Source: Pontibacter coccineus (GTDB lineage Bacteria > Bacteroidota > Bacteroidia > Cytophagales > Hymenobacteraceae). Taken from it: a DNA stretch of 64,000 bases. Under the pieces are notes generated by a model, which was given only the letters and a program-made list of their open reading frames with translations, was not told where the DNA came from and made no database searches. Below are positions 45,057 through 53,536 of this stretch, piece by piece. The stretch is from contig NZ_JAUOTN010000002.1 in the NCBI RefSeq assembly GCF_030546575.1, forward strand, positions 620,001 through 684,000. The letters are read 5' to 3'. How positions within the stretch are numbered: the stretch's first letter is position 1; each line of letters opens with the position of its first letter. Both the position numbers and the translations under genes were made by a program.

Positions 45057-45087
45057 AGCCTCGTCTGGATAGACGGGGCTTTTTTTG
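45057..45087 (+). terminator. Terminator of the porX-tsaE-ald operon
   Basis: AGCCTCGTCT pairs with AGACGGGGCT (one G-T pair) across GGAT, followed by seven T. Confidence 0.85.
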
Positions 45088-45716
45088 TCTGAATCAGGAT
45101 TTTCAGGATTCTAGAATTAACAGGATTCCGGTGTACGATTGACATACCCCTGCCCCTTTGGAGAGGGATTTCGATCGCTGGAAATTCACAGGTATAAGCT
45201 TCGTAGCTTCTCTTTTGCTATACCGGGTCCAACCACCCCTAACCCCTCAGAGCTACGCTCGCTACTTTCGAACTCTCGTTCTCAGCAGTCCAAGGCGGGG
45301 AAACTTGGAGTCTACCAATTCGCAGGTATAAGCGCTGTGGTTTCTGTATAACTGTGCACGATTTACACCCCTCAAGGGGAGAATTTCTGCCTATACCAAT
45401 TTACAGGTATAGCTTCGTAGCATCCACACAGACCACTGGCAGGTATAGCAAGACATACTTGCACTTGAGCTACGAAGCAGACAGCAGTGCCCAGTGCACC
45501 TTAGACGATTTTTTGTTTGAGCGGTCAGCGAGTTCAAAATCGTCTTGATTTTTTTGCCTACTTTTTTCATCAAGGAAAAAAGTAGGTGCCCGCCGCACAG
45601 GCGAAGCTATGGAACAAATTAGCTTAAGGTATAGAAAGGCTGAAGCTACGCTATGTTTAGATATCCTGGGCCAAAGGCCCCACAATAGCAGACACGAGCG
45701 TGGATGCTCGCGCCAT
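45085..45716 (-). repeat. About 630-bp dispersed non-coding element, copy 2
   Basis: Read on the minus strand it is collinear with 7508-8134 from end to end (632 versus 627 bases). It is diverged but keeps all blocks in order. It differs mainly in where an optional insert of about 40 nt lies. Here that insert (cgagagttcgaaagtagcga-type) sits at 45249-45290, after ccccgccttgga. In copy 1 it sits after ctccccttgagg. No plausible gene. The spacer from 45717 to 45810 holds the next terminator. Confidence 0.8.
45557..45586 (-). repeat. 12-bp hairpin inside dispersed element (copy 2)
   Basis: Perfect stem CCTACTTTTTTC (45557-45568) / GAAAAAAGTAGG (45575-45586), 6-nt loop. Two stem pairs differ from copy 1 and both remain paired. 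Confidence 0.85.
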
Positions 45717-45740
45717 CGATATGACTCCATTAGCCAAGCC

Positions 45741-45783
45741 AAAAACAAAGCGAGTAGCTTTAGTATCAACCAAAGCTACTCGC
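45741..45783 (-). terminator. Terminator after the M28 peptidase gene
   Basis: GCGAGTAGCTTT (45750-45761) pairs perfectly with 45772-45783. On the minus strand it is followed by TTTGTTTTT. Confidence 0.85.
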
Positions 45784-45810
45784 TCACAAGAATTCATTAA
45801 AGAGTAATCC

Positions 45811-47127
45811 TTACTTCACCAACGCCTTATCAACCCGCATCGGCGTATCCGCACCAGACACAACCCCCTGTGCGGCCAGTGCAATTGCGCGGATCATGCT
45901 GGTAAAGTGTGGCATGTCCAACAGCTCGAATTCGTCTTTTACAGTGTGGTATGTTTTGTCCTGGTCGATTTGCACGGATGAAATGGTATGCGCTGGTACA
46001 CCCAGACGGGCCAAGGTGGCATTGTCAGAGCGGTAGAACAGGTTTTGCTCTGGGTATGGGTCGGGGTGGATGCTGTAGGTGGTGCCTTCGAGGCGCTTCT
46101 GCATCATTTTGCCTAAATCAGACTTTTCGTAACCGGTAAGGTAGGCGCTGTTTGGGCCAAACTTAGACGGTTTTCCCACCATTTCGATGTTGAACATGGC
46201 CACGATCTGGTCGGGGTTGAGCTGCTCGGAGAAGTAGCGGGAGCCGTGGCCACCGATCTCTTCGGCGGTGAAGGCGGCAAAGATCAGGGTGCGCTCGGGT
46301 TGCGGCTGCTCTTTGTAGTAGCGGGCCAGCATCATCATGGCCGTAGTGCCGGAGGCGTCGTCGTCAGCGCCATTGGCAATGCTGTCACCGTCGATTGTCT
46401 TATGGAAACCGATGTGGTCGTAGTGGCCGGAGAACACCACAAACTCGTTTTTGCGCTTGCCCTCGATCATGCCCACCACGTTGGAGAGCGGCAGTTTTTC
46501 GACTTTGTTTGCAAACTTCACTTCGTACTTCTTCGGAGCTGCCTGGTCGGTGAGCACGAATACCTTGCTGGTACCGGTGCCCACTTCTTTCCTAACGCCA
46601 CCTCTCGCAAAATAGCCACGGTAGTTGTCAAAAGCTTCGGCATGGCTTGGGTGTACAAGCACGATGGCGTCCTGCTCTGCTGCGTTTGCCTTTCCGAAGG
46701 CGGCTCTGAAATTCTCTCCTTCCGGTATGGTAATGAACTTGATCTTGTTCTTCTGTTTCCAGTTGATTGCTTCGTGCGCTGTGTTAACGAACAAATGCTC
46801 CGGTGTAATTTTCTTCTTGCCCAGTGTTACTTCTGTCTGGCTGGGCGTGAGGCGGTGCACATGGAAGGTTTGACGATAAGAAGGGGCTTGGCTGGAACTG
46901 TTGCCGTTGAGCGGCACAAGTCCTGCCGCATGGAATTCCTCCTCAATAAAATCAGCGGCTTTTTCTATACCTGGTGTGAAGGTGGCGCGGCCCTGCATGT
47001 TGTCGTGGCTGAGAGTTTGAAGCATGCGGGTGGCCTCTTGTTGGTTGATGACAGAGAGATCCTGCGCTGAGAGAGAAGCGCTAAGTAAAACGGAAAAGGC
47101 AGTAGCAAATAGCTTTTGGCGTGTCAT
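45811..47127 (-). CDS. Secreted M28 family metallopeptidase
   Basis: Zinc aminopeptidase-like enzyme, 438 residues from ATG 47127. The frame stays open 65 codons upstream, but that part lacks coding character and would precede the signal peptide MTRQKLFATAFSVLLSASLSAQ. Zinc-site landmarks are VVFSGHYDHIGF (His, Asp), NGADDDASGTTAMM (Asp), FTAEEIGGHGS (Glu-Glu), FNIEMVG and GVPAHTISS. A PA-type insert may lie at about 130-230. Probably a periplasmic or secreted aminopeptidase. A second, different M28 enzyme is encoded at 53537. Confidence 0.9.
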   Translation of the reverse strand: MTRQKLFATAFSVLLSASLSAQDLSVINQQEATRMLQTLSHDNMQGRATFTPGIEKAADFIEEEFHAAGLVPLNGNSSSQAPSYRQTFHVHRLTPSQTEVTLGKKKITPEHLFVNTAHEAINWKQKNKIKFITIPEGENFRAAFGKANAAEQDAIVLVHPSHAEAFDNYRGYFARGGVRKEVGTGTSKVFVLTDQAAPKKYEVKFANKVEKLPLSNVVGMIEGKRKNEFVVFSGHYDHIGFHKTIDGDSIANGADDDASGTTAMMMLARYYKEQPQPERTLIFAAFTAEEIGGHGSRYFSEQLNPDQIVAMFNIEMVGKPSKFGPNSAYLTGYEKSDLGKMMQKRLEGTTYSIHPDPYPEQNLFYRSDNATLARLGVPAHTISSVQIDQDKTYHTVKDEFELLDMPHFTSMIRAIALAAQGVVSGADTPMRVDKALVK

Positions 47128-47239
47128 GGGTATAGCGGTGTATACGATTAGGATATTGATGTTTTTTTGGGAATATTGTTGGGGTGATCGCTGCCGCTGC
47201 GTGCACTTGTACGGAAACAGCAACCCAATATAGCGAAAT

Positions 47240-48343
47240 ATGGAAAAGAGCTCCAAAGTAAACTGGCTAAAGTTGCTGCAGTACGTTTTGCTGATAGCGG
47301 CCTTGCTATACTTTGGGCGCACACTTTTTGTTCCGCTGAGCTTTTCCCTCCTGATCAGTTTTATACTCTACCCCATCGTAAAATGGATGGAAGACCATGG
47401 CTGGAGCCGCTGGGGCGCTATTTTAGTTTGCCTGTTGTCGATGCTTGTAGTAGCTGCTGCGCTGAGTTGGCTGTTGATACGGCAAATGGTCAGCTTTGGG
47501 CAGGAGTGGCCCATGTTGCAGGAAAAACTGCTGCAGGCCTGGCAGCAATTCGGGCTATACCTGGAGCGGCAGTTTGGCGTGGACGATGTGCAGCGCAGCA
47601 ATTGGGTGGAAGGGCTGGTAAGGGACGCCGCCTCTACTGTGCTGAACGTGGTACGAGGGGTGCTGTATGCCTCTGTCACCACGGTGGTGCTTTTCCTGCT
47701 GATCCCACTCTATGCGGCACTTATTCTGTACAACCGCGAGCAGCTGGCGGCGGCGCTTTACTCCATGTTCCCGCAAACAGAGCACCGCAAGATCCGCAGC
47801 ATTTTGCAGGAAACCATCACCACCTACTACAATTTCATCAAGGGCATGATCATCGTGTATGCGGTGGTAGGCTTGCTGAACAGCGCTGGGCTCTTGCTGC
47901 TAGGTATTCCGCATGCCGTGTTCTTTGGTGTAGTGGCCTCCATCCTCACCTTCATACCTTACGTGGGCATTTCCATCGGGGCAATTCTGCCGATGGCGGT
48001 CGCCTGGATCACCTATGACTCGGTCTGGTATCCAATTGGGGTGATCATCGTGTTTTCGGTGGTGCAATACCTGGAGGCGAACCTGATTTTTCCGCTGGCC
48101 GTGAGCTTTCGCCTGCAGGTGAATATGCTCTTTACTTTGCTGGCCATTGTGGCGGGCGGTATTCTTTGGGGAGCATCCGGCATGATCCTGTTCGTGCCCT
48201 TTGTCGCGATTCTAAAACTGATTGCCGACAAGCACGAGGAGCTGCGGCCGGTCTCGCTGCTGTTGGGCACGGGTATGCGGCCTTCCAAGCCTAAGCCGAA
48301 ACCTGCTATCAAGCTTGGCCGTTTTCGCCGGGGGCAGCACTAG
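47240..48343 (+). CDS. AI-2E family transporter (PerM-like)
   Basis: Integral membrane protein of 367 residues of the AI-2E/PerM superfamily. About seven or eight spans are seen. A soluble amphipathic region (about 85-130) follows the third span, as in the family. Conserved text includes YYNFIKGMIIVYAVVGLLNSAGLLLLGIPHAVFFG and PYVGISIGAILPMAVA. Family members export autoinducer-2 or act as Na+/H+ antiporters; the substrate here cannot be deduced. The basic tail overlaps the 3' end of the convergent GNAT gene by 35 bases. Confidence 0.88.
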   Translation: MEKSSKVNWLKLLQYVLLIAALLYFGRTLFVPLSFSLLISFILYPIVKWMEDHGWSRWGAILVCLLSMLVVAAALSWLLIRQMVSFGQEWPMLQEKLLQAWQQFGLYLERQFGVDDVQRSNWVEGLVRDAASTVLNVVRGVLYASVTTVVLFLLIPLYAALILYNREQLAAALYSMFPQTEHRKIRSILQETITTYYNFIKGMIIVYAVVGLLNSAGLLLLGIPHAVFFGVVASILTFIPYVGISIGAILPMAVAWITYDSVWYPIGVIIVFSVVQYLEANLIFPLAVSFRLQVNMLFTLLAIVAGGILWGASGMILFVPFVAILKLIADKHEELRPVSLLLGTGMRPSKPKPKPAIKLGRFRRGQH

Positions 48344-48905
48344 CTTCATTCTCCAGCCATTCCCGTTTCAGCAAACTGTATACCTCCAGGTCGATAAACC
48401 TACCCTGCAGCCATTCTCCATCCCGCTCTATACCTTCCAGTTTAAAGCCCAACTGTTGCGGAATACGGCTACTTTTGCTATTGCCCACACCCACTTTTAT
48501 CTGAATGCGGTTCATGCTCATCTGCTCAAAAGCCTGTGCAATTAAAGCGGCGCAACTCCGGATCATAATGCCCTTCTTCTGAAACCCCTCGCCCAGCCAA
48601 TAGCCGATCTCCAGCTTGCTGTTCACGCGGTCGATGGTTTTGTAGCCGATGATGCCCGCCACCTTGCCCTGGAACCGGATGGTGTATACCTGATCCTGCA
48701 GGTTGCCGGGTGTGGTGACGCTGCGCAGGTATAGCTTGGTGTCGGCGGCCGATTGGCTGAAGTCGATGAAGGGCAGCCATTCCCGCAGGTATAGCCGGCC
48801 GCTATCTATGAGTTGGAAGAGAGCAGCGGCATCGCTTACCTGGGCTTCTTGCAGCGTTATATCCGGTGTCACGGTCAGGGGTTGTGGGATTGATGCAGAT
48901 CTCAT
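48309..48905 (-). CDS. GNAT family N-acetyltransferase (RimJ/RimL-like)
   Basis: Protein of 198 residues. It has the ribosomal-protein acetyltransferase pattern: LFQLIDSGRLYLREWLPF near 30-45, AGIIGYKTIDRVNSKLEIGYWLGEGFQKKGIM (acetyl-CoA site), then NRIQIKVGVGNSKSSRIPQQLGFKLEG. It probably acetylates an alpha-amino group on a protein or a small amine. Its 3' end overlaps that of the AI-2E gene by 35 bases in the convergent arrangement. Confidence 0.88.
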   Translation of the reverse strand: MRSASIPQPLTVTPDITLQEAQVSDAAALFQLIDSGRLYLREWLPFIDFSQSAADTKLYLRSVTTPGNLQDQVYTIRFQGKVAGIIGYKTIDRVNSKLEIGYWLGEGFQKKGIMIRSCAALIAQAFEQMSMNRIQIKVGVGNSKSSRIPQQLGFKLEGIERDGEWLQGRFIDLEVYSLLKREWLENEASAAPGENGQA

Positions 48906-49035
48906 GGTATGGCGGCTCGCTACAGTAAAATTCTAAATAAACGTTTGCTAAACATACGGGTCATAAAATGAGTTAAATAGCTTAGAGTCAGGCGATGCCG
49001 CTCTTTTACTGAACGCATATACTTTATACAGGACT

Positions 49036-49635
49036 ATGAAAAACACGCTACTACTTCTGCTTTTTTTAAGCCTCGCCGTTACGGCCGCTGCACAAGACTC
49101 CAACATTGAGCTGGGGGCTAAGATAGGTTTTAATATCTCCAACATCAGCAACGATCCTTCTTTGGTGGAGGAATCAGCTGGGGTGGGAACGGAATTTGGG
49201 GCCTTCGCCCGTATCGGAGACCGCTTTTATGTGCAGCCGGGCATCGATTTTGTGAACAACAACTTAACCATTCAGCGCACCGTGCAACCTCGCCCGGGCG
49301 AGCGCGATGAAGTACGTTTCCGCTATTTCCGGGCCCCGGTGCTGTTAGGCTGGGAAAGTGACTATCAAAAACGTAACGGTGGCTCCATTCCCTTCCGGAT
49401 GATGGTGGGACCTTCCTTTGCCTACAACATTGGAGTGAGCGACAATAACCTGGACGTGCGCCGGCGCGATGTGCGCAATGCCCAGTTTGCGCTGCACGGC
49501 GGTGTGGGGATCAAACTGCTCCGCCTGATCGAACTGGACCTGATGTATAATCACGGACTCACCAGCGTGTTCAACGGTGACGCTGCCGATGGAAAGTTCC
49601 GGAATTTCTCGCTGACGGTGGGTTTTAGTATCTAG
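49036..49635 (+). CDS. Outer-membrane beta-barrel protein
   Basis: Protein of 199 residues, signal peptide about 1-20 (TAAAQ). The mature part is an OmpW/PorT-like small barrel with alternating hydrophobic strands: IELGAKIGFNISNI, FGAFARIGDRFYVQPGIDFVNN, IPFRMMVGPSFAYNIGVSDNN and HGGVGIKLLRLIELDLMYNHGL. It ends FRNFSLTVGFSI with an aromatic/hydrophobic terminal strand suited to BamA insertion. It fits the large porin family of outer-membrane beta-barrel domain proteins in Bacteroidota. Monocistronic. Confidence 0.85.
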   Translation: MKNTLLLLLFLSLAVTAAAQDSNIELGAKIGFNISNISNDPSLVEESAGVGTEFGAFARIGDRFYVQPGIDFVNNNLTIQRTVQPRPGERDEVRFRYFRAPVLLGWESDYQKRNGGSIPFRMMVGPSFAYNIGVSDNNLDVRRRDVRNAQFALHGGVGIKLLRLIELDLMYNHGLTSVFNGDAADGKFRNFSLTVGFSI

Positions 49636-49653
49636 GAACTTGCGTACACGATT

Positions 49654-49712
49654 CTCAAAAACCAAAAAGCCTGAAGGAGCTATTATCTCTTTCAGGCTTT
49701 TTGGTTTTTGAG
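49654..49712. terminator. Bidirectional terminator, 22-bp perfect stem
   Basis: 49654-49675 is exactly complementary to 49691-49712. The inner bases extend the stem further with one G-T pair. It lies between two convergent genes. Confidence 0.9.
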
Positions 49713-49726
49713 GTATAGCCAATTGC

Positions 49727-50551
49727 TTAGCTACGCTCGGTTCGCTCTTCTCTGGCGGGCACGGCCTCTTTTGCTTTGACGGGTTTGCGCCTTTTTTCCG
49801 GGCTGCGTCGCTTTACGTATACAGCCGACGAGCCTTTGTCGTCTTCCTTACGGATTGTGAACAGCTCTTTGTGCGCTTTGATCAGCTGAATCAGCTGACT
49901 ATACCCGAACGTGCGCGGGTCAAAGGCCGGGTCCAGGGTACGCAGGCTCGTGCCTATACCTCCCAAATGCGCCCAGCCGTCTTCGCCCACAGCCATCTCG
50001 AATGCCTCTTTCAGCATCGGTACCGGGTTTGGCCTTGGGTTTTCCTTGCCGTTGGGCGTGGATTTGTCTGCCGCCGCTATTTGTTTCTCGCCAATGTCGT
50101 CGGTCAGGTTTTCGGTGTAGATGAAGATGTTGCAGGCGTTAACAAAAGGCTTCGGCGTTTTGCGCTGGCCAATGCCCATCACAAAAATGCCAGCCTCCCG
50201 GATGCGGGTCGCCAGTCGAGTGTAGTCGCTGTCCGACGACACAATGCAGAAGCCGTCCACCAGGTGACTGTGCAGCAGGTCCATCGCATCGATGATCATG
50301 GCGCTGTCGGTGGCGTTTTTGCCGACGGTATAGCGAAACTGCTGGATGGGCTGTATGGCGTGGTTGTTCAGGCACTCTTTCCAGCCGTTCATCTGTGGGG
50401 TGGTCCAGTCGCCATAAATGCGGCGGATGGTGGTTTGTCCGTATTTGCCTGCTTCGGCCAGTATTTTGACGATAAGGGTCGGTTGCGCGTTGTCGCCATC
50501 AATTAGCATGGCCATGCGCTGTTGTTTTTTGTCGTGGAAGGGTTTGCTCAT
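49727..50551 (-). CDS. NYN-domain ribonuclease-like protein with OST-HTH/LOTUS
   Basis: Protein of 274 residues. The NYN (PIN-like, LabA type) domain covers about 12-155: MLIDGDNAQPTLI, TDSAMIIDAMDLLHS and FCIVSSDSDYTRLATRIREAG. Conserved acidic residues form the metal site. An OST-HTH/LOTUS module lies at about 178-250 (LKEAFEMAVGEDGWAHLGGIGTSLRTLDPAFDPRTFGYSQLIQLI), and LOTUS modules bind RNA, including G-quadruplexes. A basic Arg/Lys tail follows. It is probably an RNase or RNA-binding regulator. Confidence 0.9.
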   Translation of the reverse strand: MSKPFHDKKQQRMAMLIDGDNAQPTLIVKILAEAGKYGQTTIRRIYGDWTTPQMNGWKECLNNHAIQPIQQFRYTVGKNATDSAMIIDAMDLLHSHLVDGFCIVSSDSDYTRLATRIREAGIFVMGIGQRKTPKPFVNACNIFIYTENLTDDIGEKQIAAADKSTPNGKENPRPNPVPMLKEAFEMAVGEDGWAHLGGIGTSLRTLDPAFDPRTFGYSQLIQLIKAHKELFTIRKEDDKGSSAVYVKRRSPEKRRKPVKAKEAVPAREERTERS

Positions 50552-50821
50552 AAAAGGATTTGCGCCAGGTCTTGTTGCCCAATAAGCGCTGAATTTGTTC
50601 TGTTATACTTCTGAAATGAAGATGGGTTGTTAGAAGGTAGGGAATTCCCTATATAAGAGGAGATTGAGTATATTGTGATGTAATGTAGGGATTTTAAACA
50701 AGGAAATACAGACTGGGAAAGGAAATCTGCTTTAGGGTACGGATATCCGGTGAAAGCTTTTCCTGATTAAAGCCCCATTAATGCGTACTAGTGCCTACAT
50801 ACAAGACCAGAGCTACATAAC

Positions 50822-51361
50822 ATGCAGATTTTTTTAGAAACAGAACGGCTTATATTAAGGGAGATTTTGCCTTCTGATGATAAGGGCATGTTCGAACTTG
50901 ACTCTGCTCCTGAGGTGCAGAGGTTTTTAGGGAATAAGCCTATCAAAAGCATTCAGGAAGCCAGGCAGATGATAGCCTTTATCAGAAGCCAGTATCAGGA
51001 GAATGGAATTGGGAGATGGGCAGTTGTGGAAAAAGAAAGCAACAGCTTTGTTGGGTGGGCAGGACTAAAGCTTGTTAAAGAGAAGATAAATGATCACATC
51101 AACTTCTATGATCTAGGGTATAGATTAATTAAAAGATACTGGGGCAAGGGATATGCAACAGAAGCGGCAAATGTTTCCTTGAAGTATGGTTTCGAACAAA
51201 TAGGACTGGAGCAGGTATACGGCATGTGCGATGCGGAGAATGTGGCATCCAGGAACGTGCTGGAAAAGGTGGGGCTAAAACGCATCGAAACTTTTGATCT
51301 GAATGGAGTGGCCCATAATTGGTTCGAGCTATCAAAACCATCAATCCAATGTATAGACTGA
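50822..51361 (+). CDS. GNAT family N-acetyltransferase
   Basis: Protein of 179 residues, RimJ/RimL-like: LETERLILREILPSDDKGMFELDSAPEVQRFLGNKP, FVGWAGLKLV, LGYRLIKRYWGKGYATEA (acetyl-CoA site) and DAENVASRNVLEKVGLKRI. Noticeably more AT-rich than the surrounding core genes. Its last 13 bases overlap the start of the next gene, so the two form a unit. Substrate unknown. Confidence 0.88.
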   Translation: MQIFLETERLILREILPSDDKGMFELDSAPEVQRFLGNKPIKSIQEARQMIAFIRSQYQENGIGRWAVVEKESNSFVGWAGLKLVKEKINDHINFYDLGYRLIKRYWGKGYATEAANVSLKYGFEQIGLEQVYGMCDAENVASRNVLEKVGLKRIETFDLNGVAHNWFELSKPSIQCID

Positions 51362-52386
51362 CTTTGCTTTTACTGGCTTTCGCAGCATTCTCCTGCACCC
51401 CCAAATTAAGTAAGCCGGAGAAAGTAGTATTAGATAGGATTGCGTATGTATATCAGCTCAAACCAGCCATCGCGCAAGGAATTTGGCCGGGCTTTGATGA
51501 AAAACGATACGATGTTCCGTTAGTCTACTATACCGACTCTTCCTCCTTTATAGCGAATCCCACCGACAGGTTCTTGAAAATGCATGACCCGGTACGCGTT
51601 TTCCAAATCCCTGAGTTAATGGTATACAAGACTACCACTCGCCTCGACAGCACTCCCTTTCATATGGCCGTGAACTTTACGTTTGGTGATACTGGTGCCT
51701 ACGACAACTATGAGCCCTTTATGCATTGCAGCAGTCTGGAGGAAACACGTAAAGTTGTGAAGGATGTGGGCTCAACAGAGGTATGGGTTACCATGGTGGT
51801 GCATGAATACTTTCATGGGTTTCAGTTTCAGCACAAAAACTATCTCCAGTATTTCGCTGATAGCATTGCTACATTTCAAAAAGGCAAACTAAAGTCACTT
51901 TACAGTGAAAACACATGGTTTAAGGAAAAAGTAGACAGAGAAAACGAGCTCCTGCTGCAGGCTTTGGCAACTGATGACCAGGATGAAGTCAGGAAGCTGA
52001 TTTCTACCTTCTTCGAAGAGCGGAAAAAACGTAGAGCTGAAACGTTCCGGAAGTTTGATCTTGACATTGAAGCGTACGAAAAGACGTATGAAACTCTGGA
52101 GGGAACGGCAAGGTATGTAGAACAGAAACTCTACGAAAAGTTTTCGCAGAAGCGTCCTGATACAAAATTGCAAAAATCAGATTCATCCTACCATGCTTAC
52201 GACTTTTTCAAAGAACATGAATTGGAGAAGGAAGAATGGCTATACCTGACAGCGAAATCGGGCGTATATTTCTACGCTACCGGCTTTAACATGACAAGAG
52301 TCCTCGATAAGCTGGGCGTGCCCTATAAAGAGCGACTTTTTAAACAACGTGATCTGTCCTTGGAAGACGTGCTGAGGACGATTTAG
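51349..52386 (+). CDS. Lipoprotein with HExxH metallopeptidase-like motif
   Basis: Protein of 345 residues from ATG 51349. MYRLTLLLLAFAAFSC is a clean lipoprotein signal, whereas the upstream ATG at 51319 spoils it. HEYFH in MVVHEYFHGFQFQHKN near residue 157 is a zinc-peptidase signature. LEGTARYVE about 100 residues later could supply the third Glu ligand, as in gluzincins. The region between is helical and charged. Not recognised as a named family. AT-rich like the preceding GNAT gene, with which it is coupled by overlap, so the pair may have been acquired together. Confidence 0.7.
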   Translation: MYRLTLLLLAFAAFSCTPKLSKPEKVVLDRIAYVYQLKPAIAQGIWPGFDEKRYDVPLVYYTDSSSFIANPTDRFLKMHDPVRVFQIPELMVYKTTTRLDSTPFHMAVNFTFGDTGAYDNYEPFMHCSSLEETRKVVKDVGSTEVWVTMVVHEYFHGFQFQHKNYLQYFADSIATFQKGKLKSLYSENTWFKEKVDRENELLLQALATDDQDEVRKLISTFFEERKKRRAETFRKFDLDIEAYEKTYETLEGTARYVEQKLYEKFSQKRPDTKLQKSDSSYHAYDFFKEHELEKEEWLYLTAKSGVYFYATGFNMTRVLDKLGVPYKERLFKQRDLSLEDVLRTI

Positions 52387-52438
52387 AGGTAACAATAGCT
52401 TCAGCTAAAACTCAATCCTTCAAAACCAGTTACTTTCC

Positions 52439-53434
52439 ATGAAAAAACTATTCTCCATTCTAACCCTCCTTCTCACCGTGACACATTTCTCAGCACAGGC
52501 GCAGGTGTTTAAAAGTGAAGAGCCCCTGGCCCATACCTATTCGATTGTAGCCCGCGACGCGAAAACCGGCGAGATGGCCGTTGGCGTGCAAAGCCACTGG
52601 TTTTCGGTGGGTACCGCTGTGCCTTGGGTAGAAGCTGGCGTGGGCGTGGTGGCGACGCAGTCTTTCACCAACAAGTCGTTTGGCTTGCGCGGGCTTGCTT
52701 TGCTAAAAGAAGGGAAGTCGCCGCAGGAGGCGCTGGATATTTTGCTGGCTGATGACGAAGGACGCGAAGTGCGACAGGTGTCTATACTGGATGCGCAGGG
52801 CCGGGTGGCGACACATACCGGCAAACAGTGCATTCGCTATGCAGGGCACACCATCGGCACAAACTTCTCAGTACAGGCCAACATGATGCTCACCAACAAG
52901 GTATGGCCAGCCATGGCGAAGGCTTTTGAGACGAGTGCCGGCAAGCCGCTGGCCGAGCGGGTGTTACTGGCCATGCAGGCAGCCGAGCGGGAGGGAGGCG
53001 ACATCCGGGGCAGGCAATCGGCAGTGCTGGTGGTGGTGCGCGGCAAGGCCACAAAGCAGCCCTGGGACGATAAGATCATCGATTTGCGGGTGGATGACCA
53101 CGAGAAACCGCTCGACGAACTGGCACGCCTCCTGAAGGTATACCGCGCCTATGAGCACATGAATAACGGCGACCTGGCGGTAGAAAAAGGGCAAATGGAG
53201 AAAGCCATGCAGGAATATGGCAAAGCCGAAGCCATGTTCCCCGACAACCTCGAGATGAAGTACTGGCATGCCATTGGGTTGGCAAACAATGGCGACATCA
53301 ACGGGGCTATTAAGATCCTGCAAGAGGTATACAAGAAAGACAAAAACTGGAAGGAACTGACCGAACGCCTACCCGAAGTAGGCTTGCTGATGCTCAAGCC
53401 GCAGGATTTGCAGAAGGTGTTGCAGGTGAAGTAG
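52439..53434 (+). CDS. Secreted DUF1028 (Ntn-hydrolase-like) protein
   Basis: Protein of 331 residues with a signal peptide (about 1-21, SAQAQ). The DUF1028 domain covers about 28-230: HTYSIVARDAKTGEMAVGVQSHWFSVGTAVPWVEAGVGVVATQ, FTNKSFGLRGL, GTNFSVQANMMLTNKVWPAM, GGDIRGRQSAVLVV. It is related in fold to Ntn hydrolases. The C-terminal TPR-like pair (about 238-325: NNGDLAVEKGQMEKAMQEYGKAEAMFPDN, NGDINGAIKILQEVYKKD) suggests protein contacts. The substrate is unknown; periplasmic. Confidence 0.88.
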   Translation: MKKLFSILTLLLTVTHFSAQAQVFKSEEPLAHTYSIVARDAKTGEMAVGVQSHWFSVGTAVPWVEAGVGVVATQSFTNKSFGLRGLALLKEGKSPQEALDILLADDEGREVRQVSILDAQGRVATHTGKQCIRYAGHTIGTNFSVQANMMLTNKVWPAMAKAFETSAGKPLAERVLLAMQAAEREGGDIRGRQSAVLVVVRGKATKQPWDDKIIDLRVDDHEKPLDELARLLKVYRAYEHMNNGDLAVEKGQMEKAMQEYGKAEAMFPDNLEMKYWHAIGLANNGDINGAIKILQEVYKKDKNWKELTERLPEVGLLMLKPQDLQKVLQVK

Positions 53435-53536
53435 GTATAGCCGGATTTATACCGGATGTTGTTTGTACTTCGAAATGATTTCCTAACTTAAAGCCGCAAA
53501 CAAATCTACGCTAACCTTACACGCATTATTCACCTG

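Noticed and set aside
47128..47322. N-terminal extension of the M28 peptidase
   Set aside because: It would place 65 residues before a standard signal peptide and runs into the divergent AI-2E promoter region.
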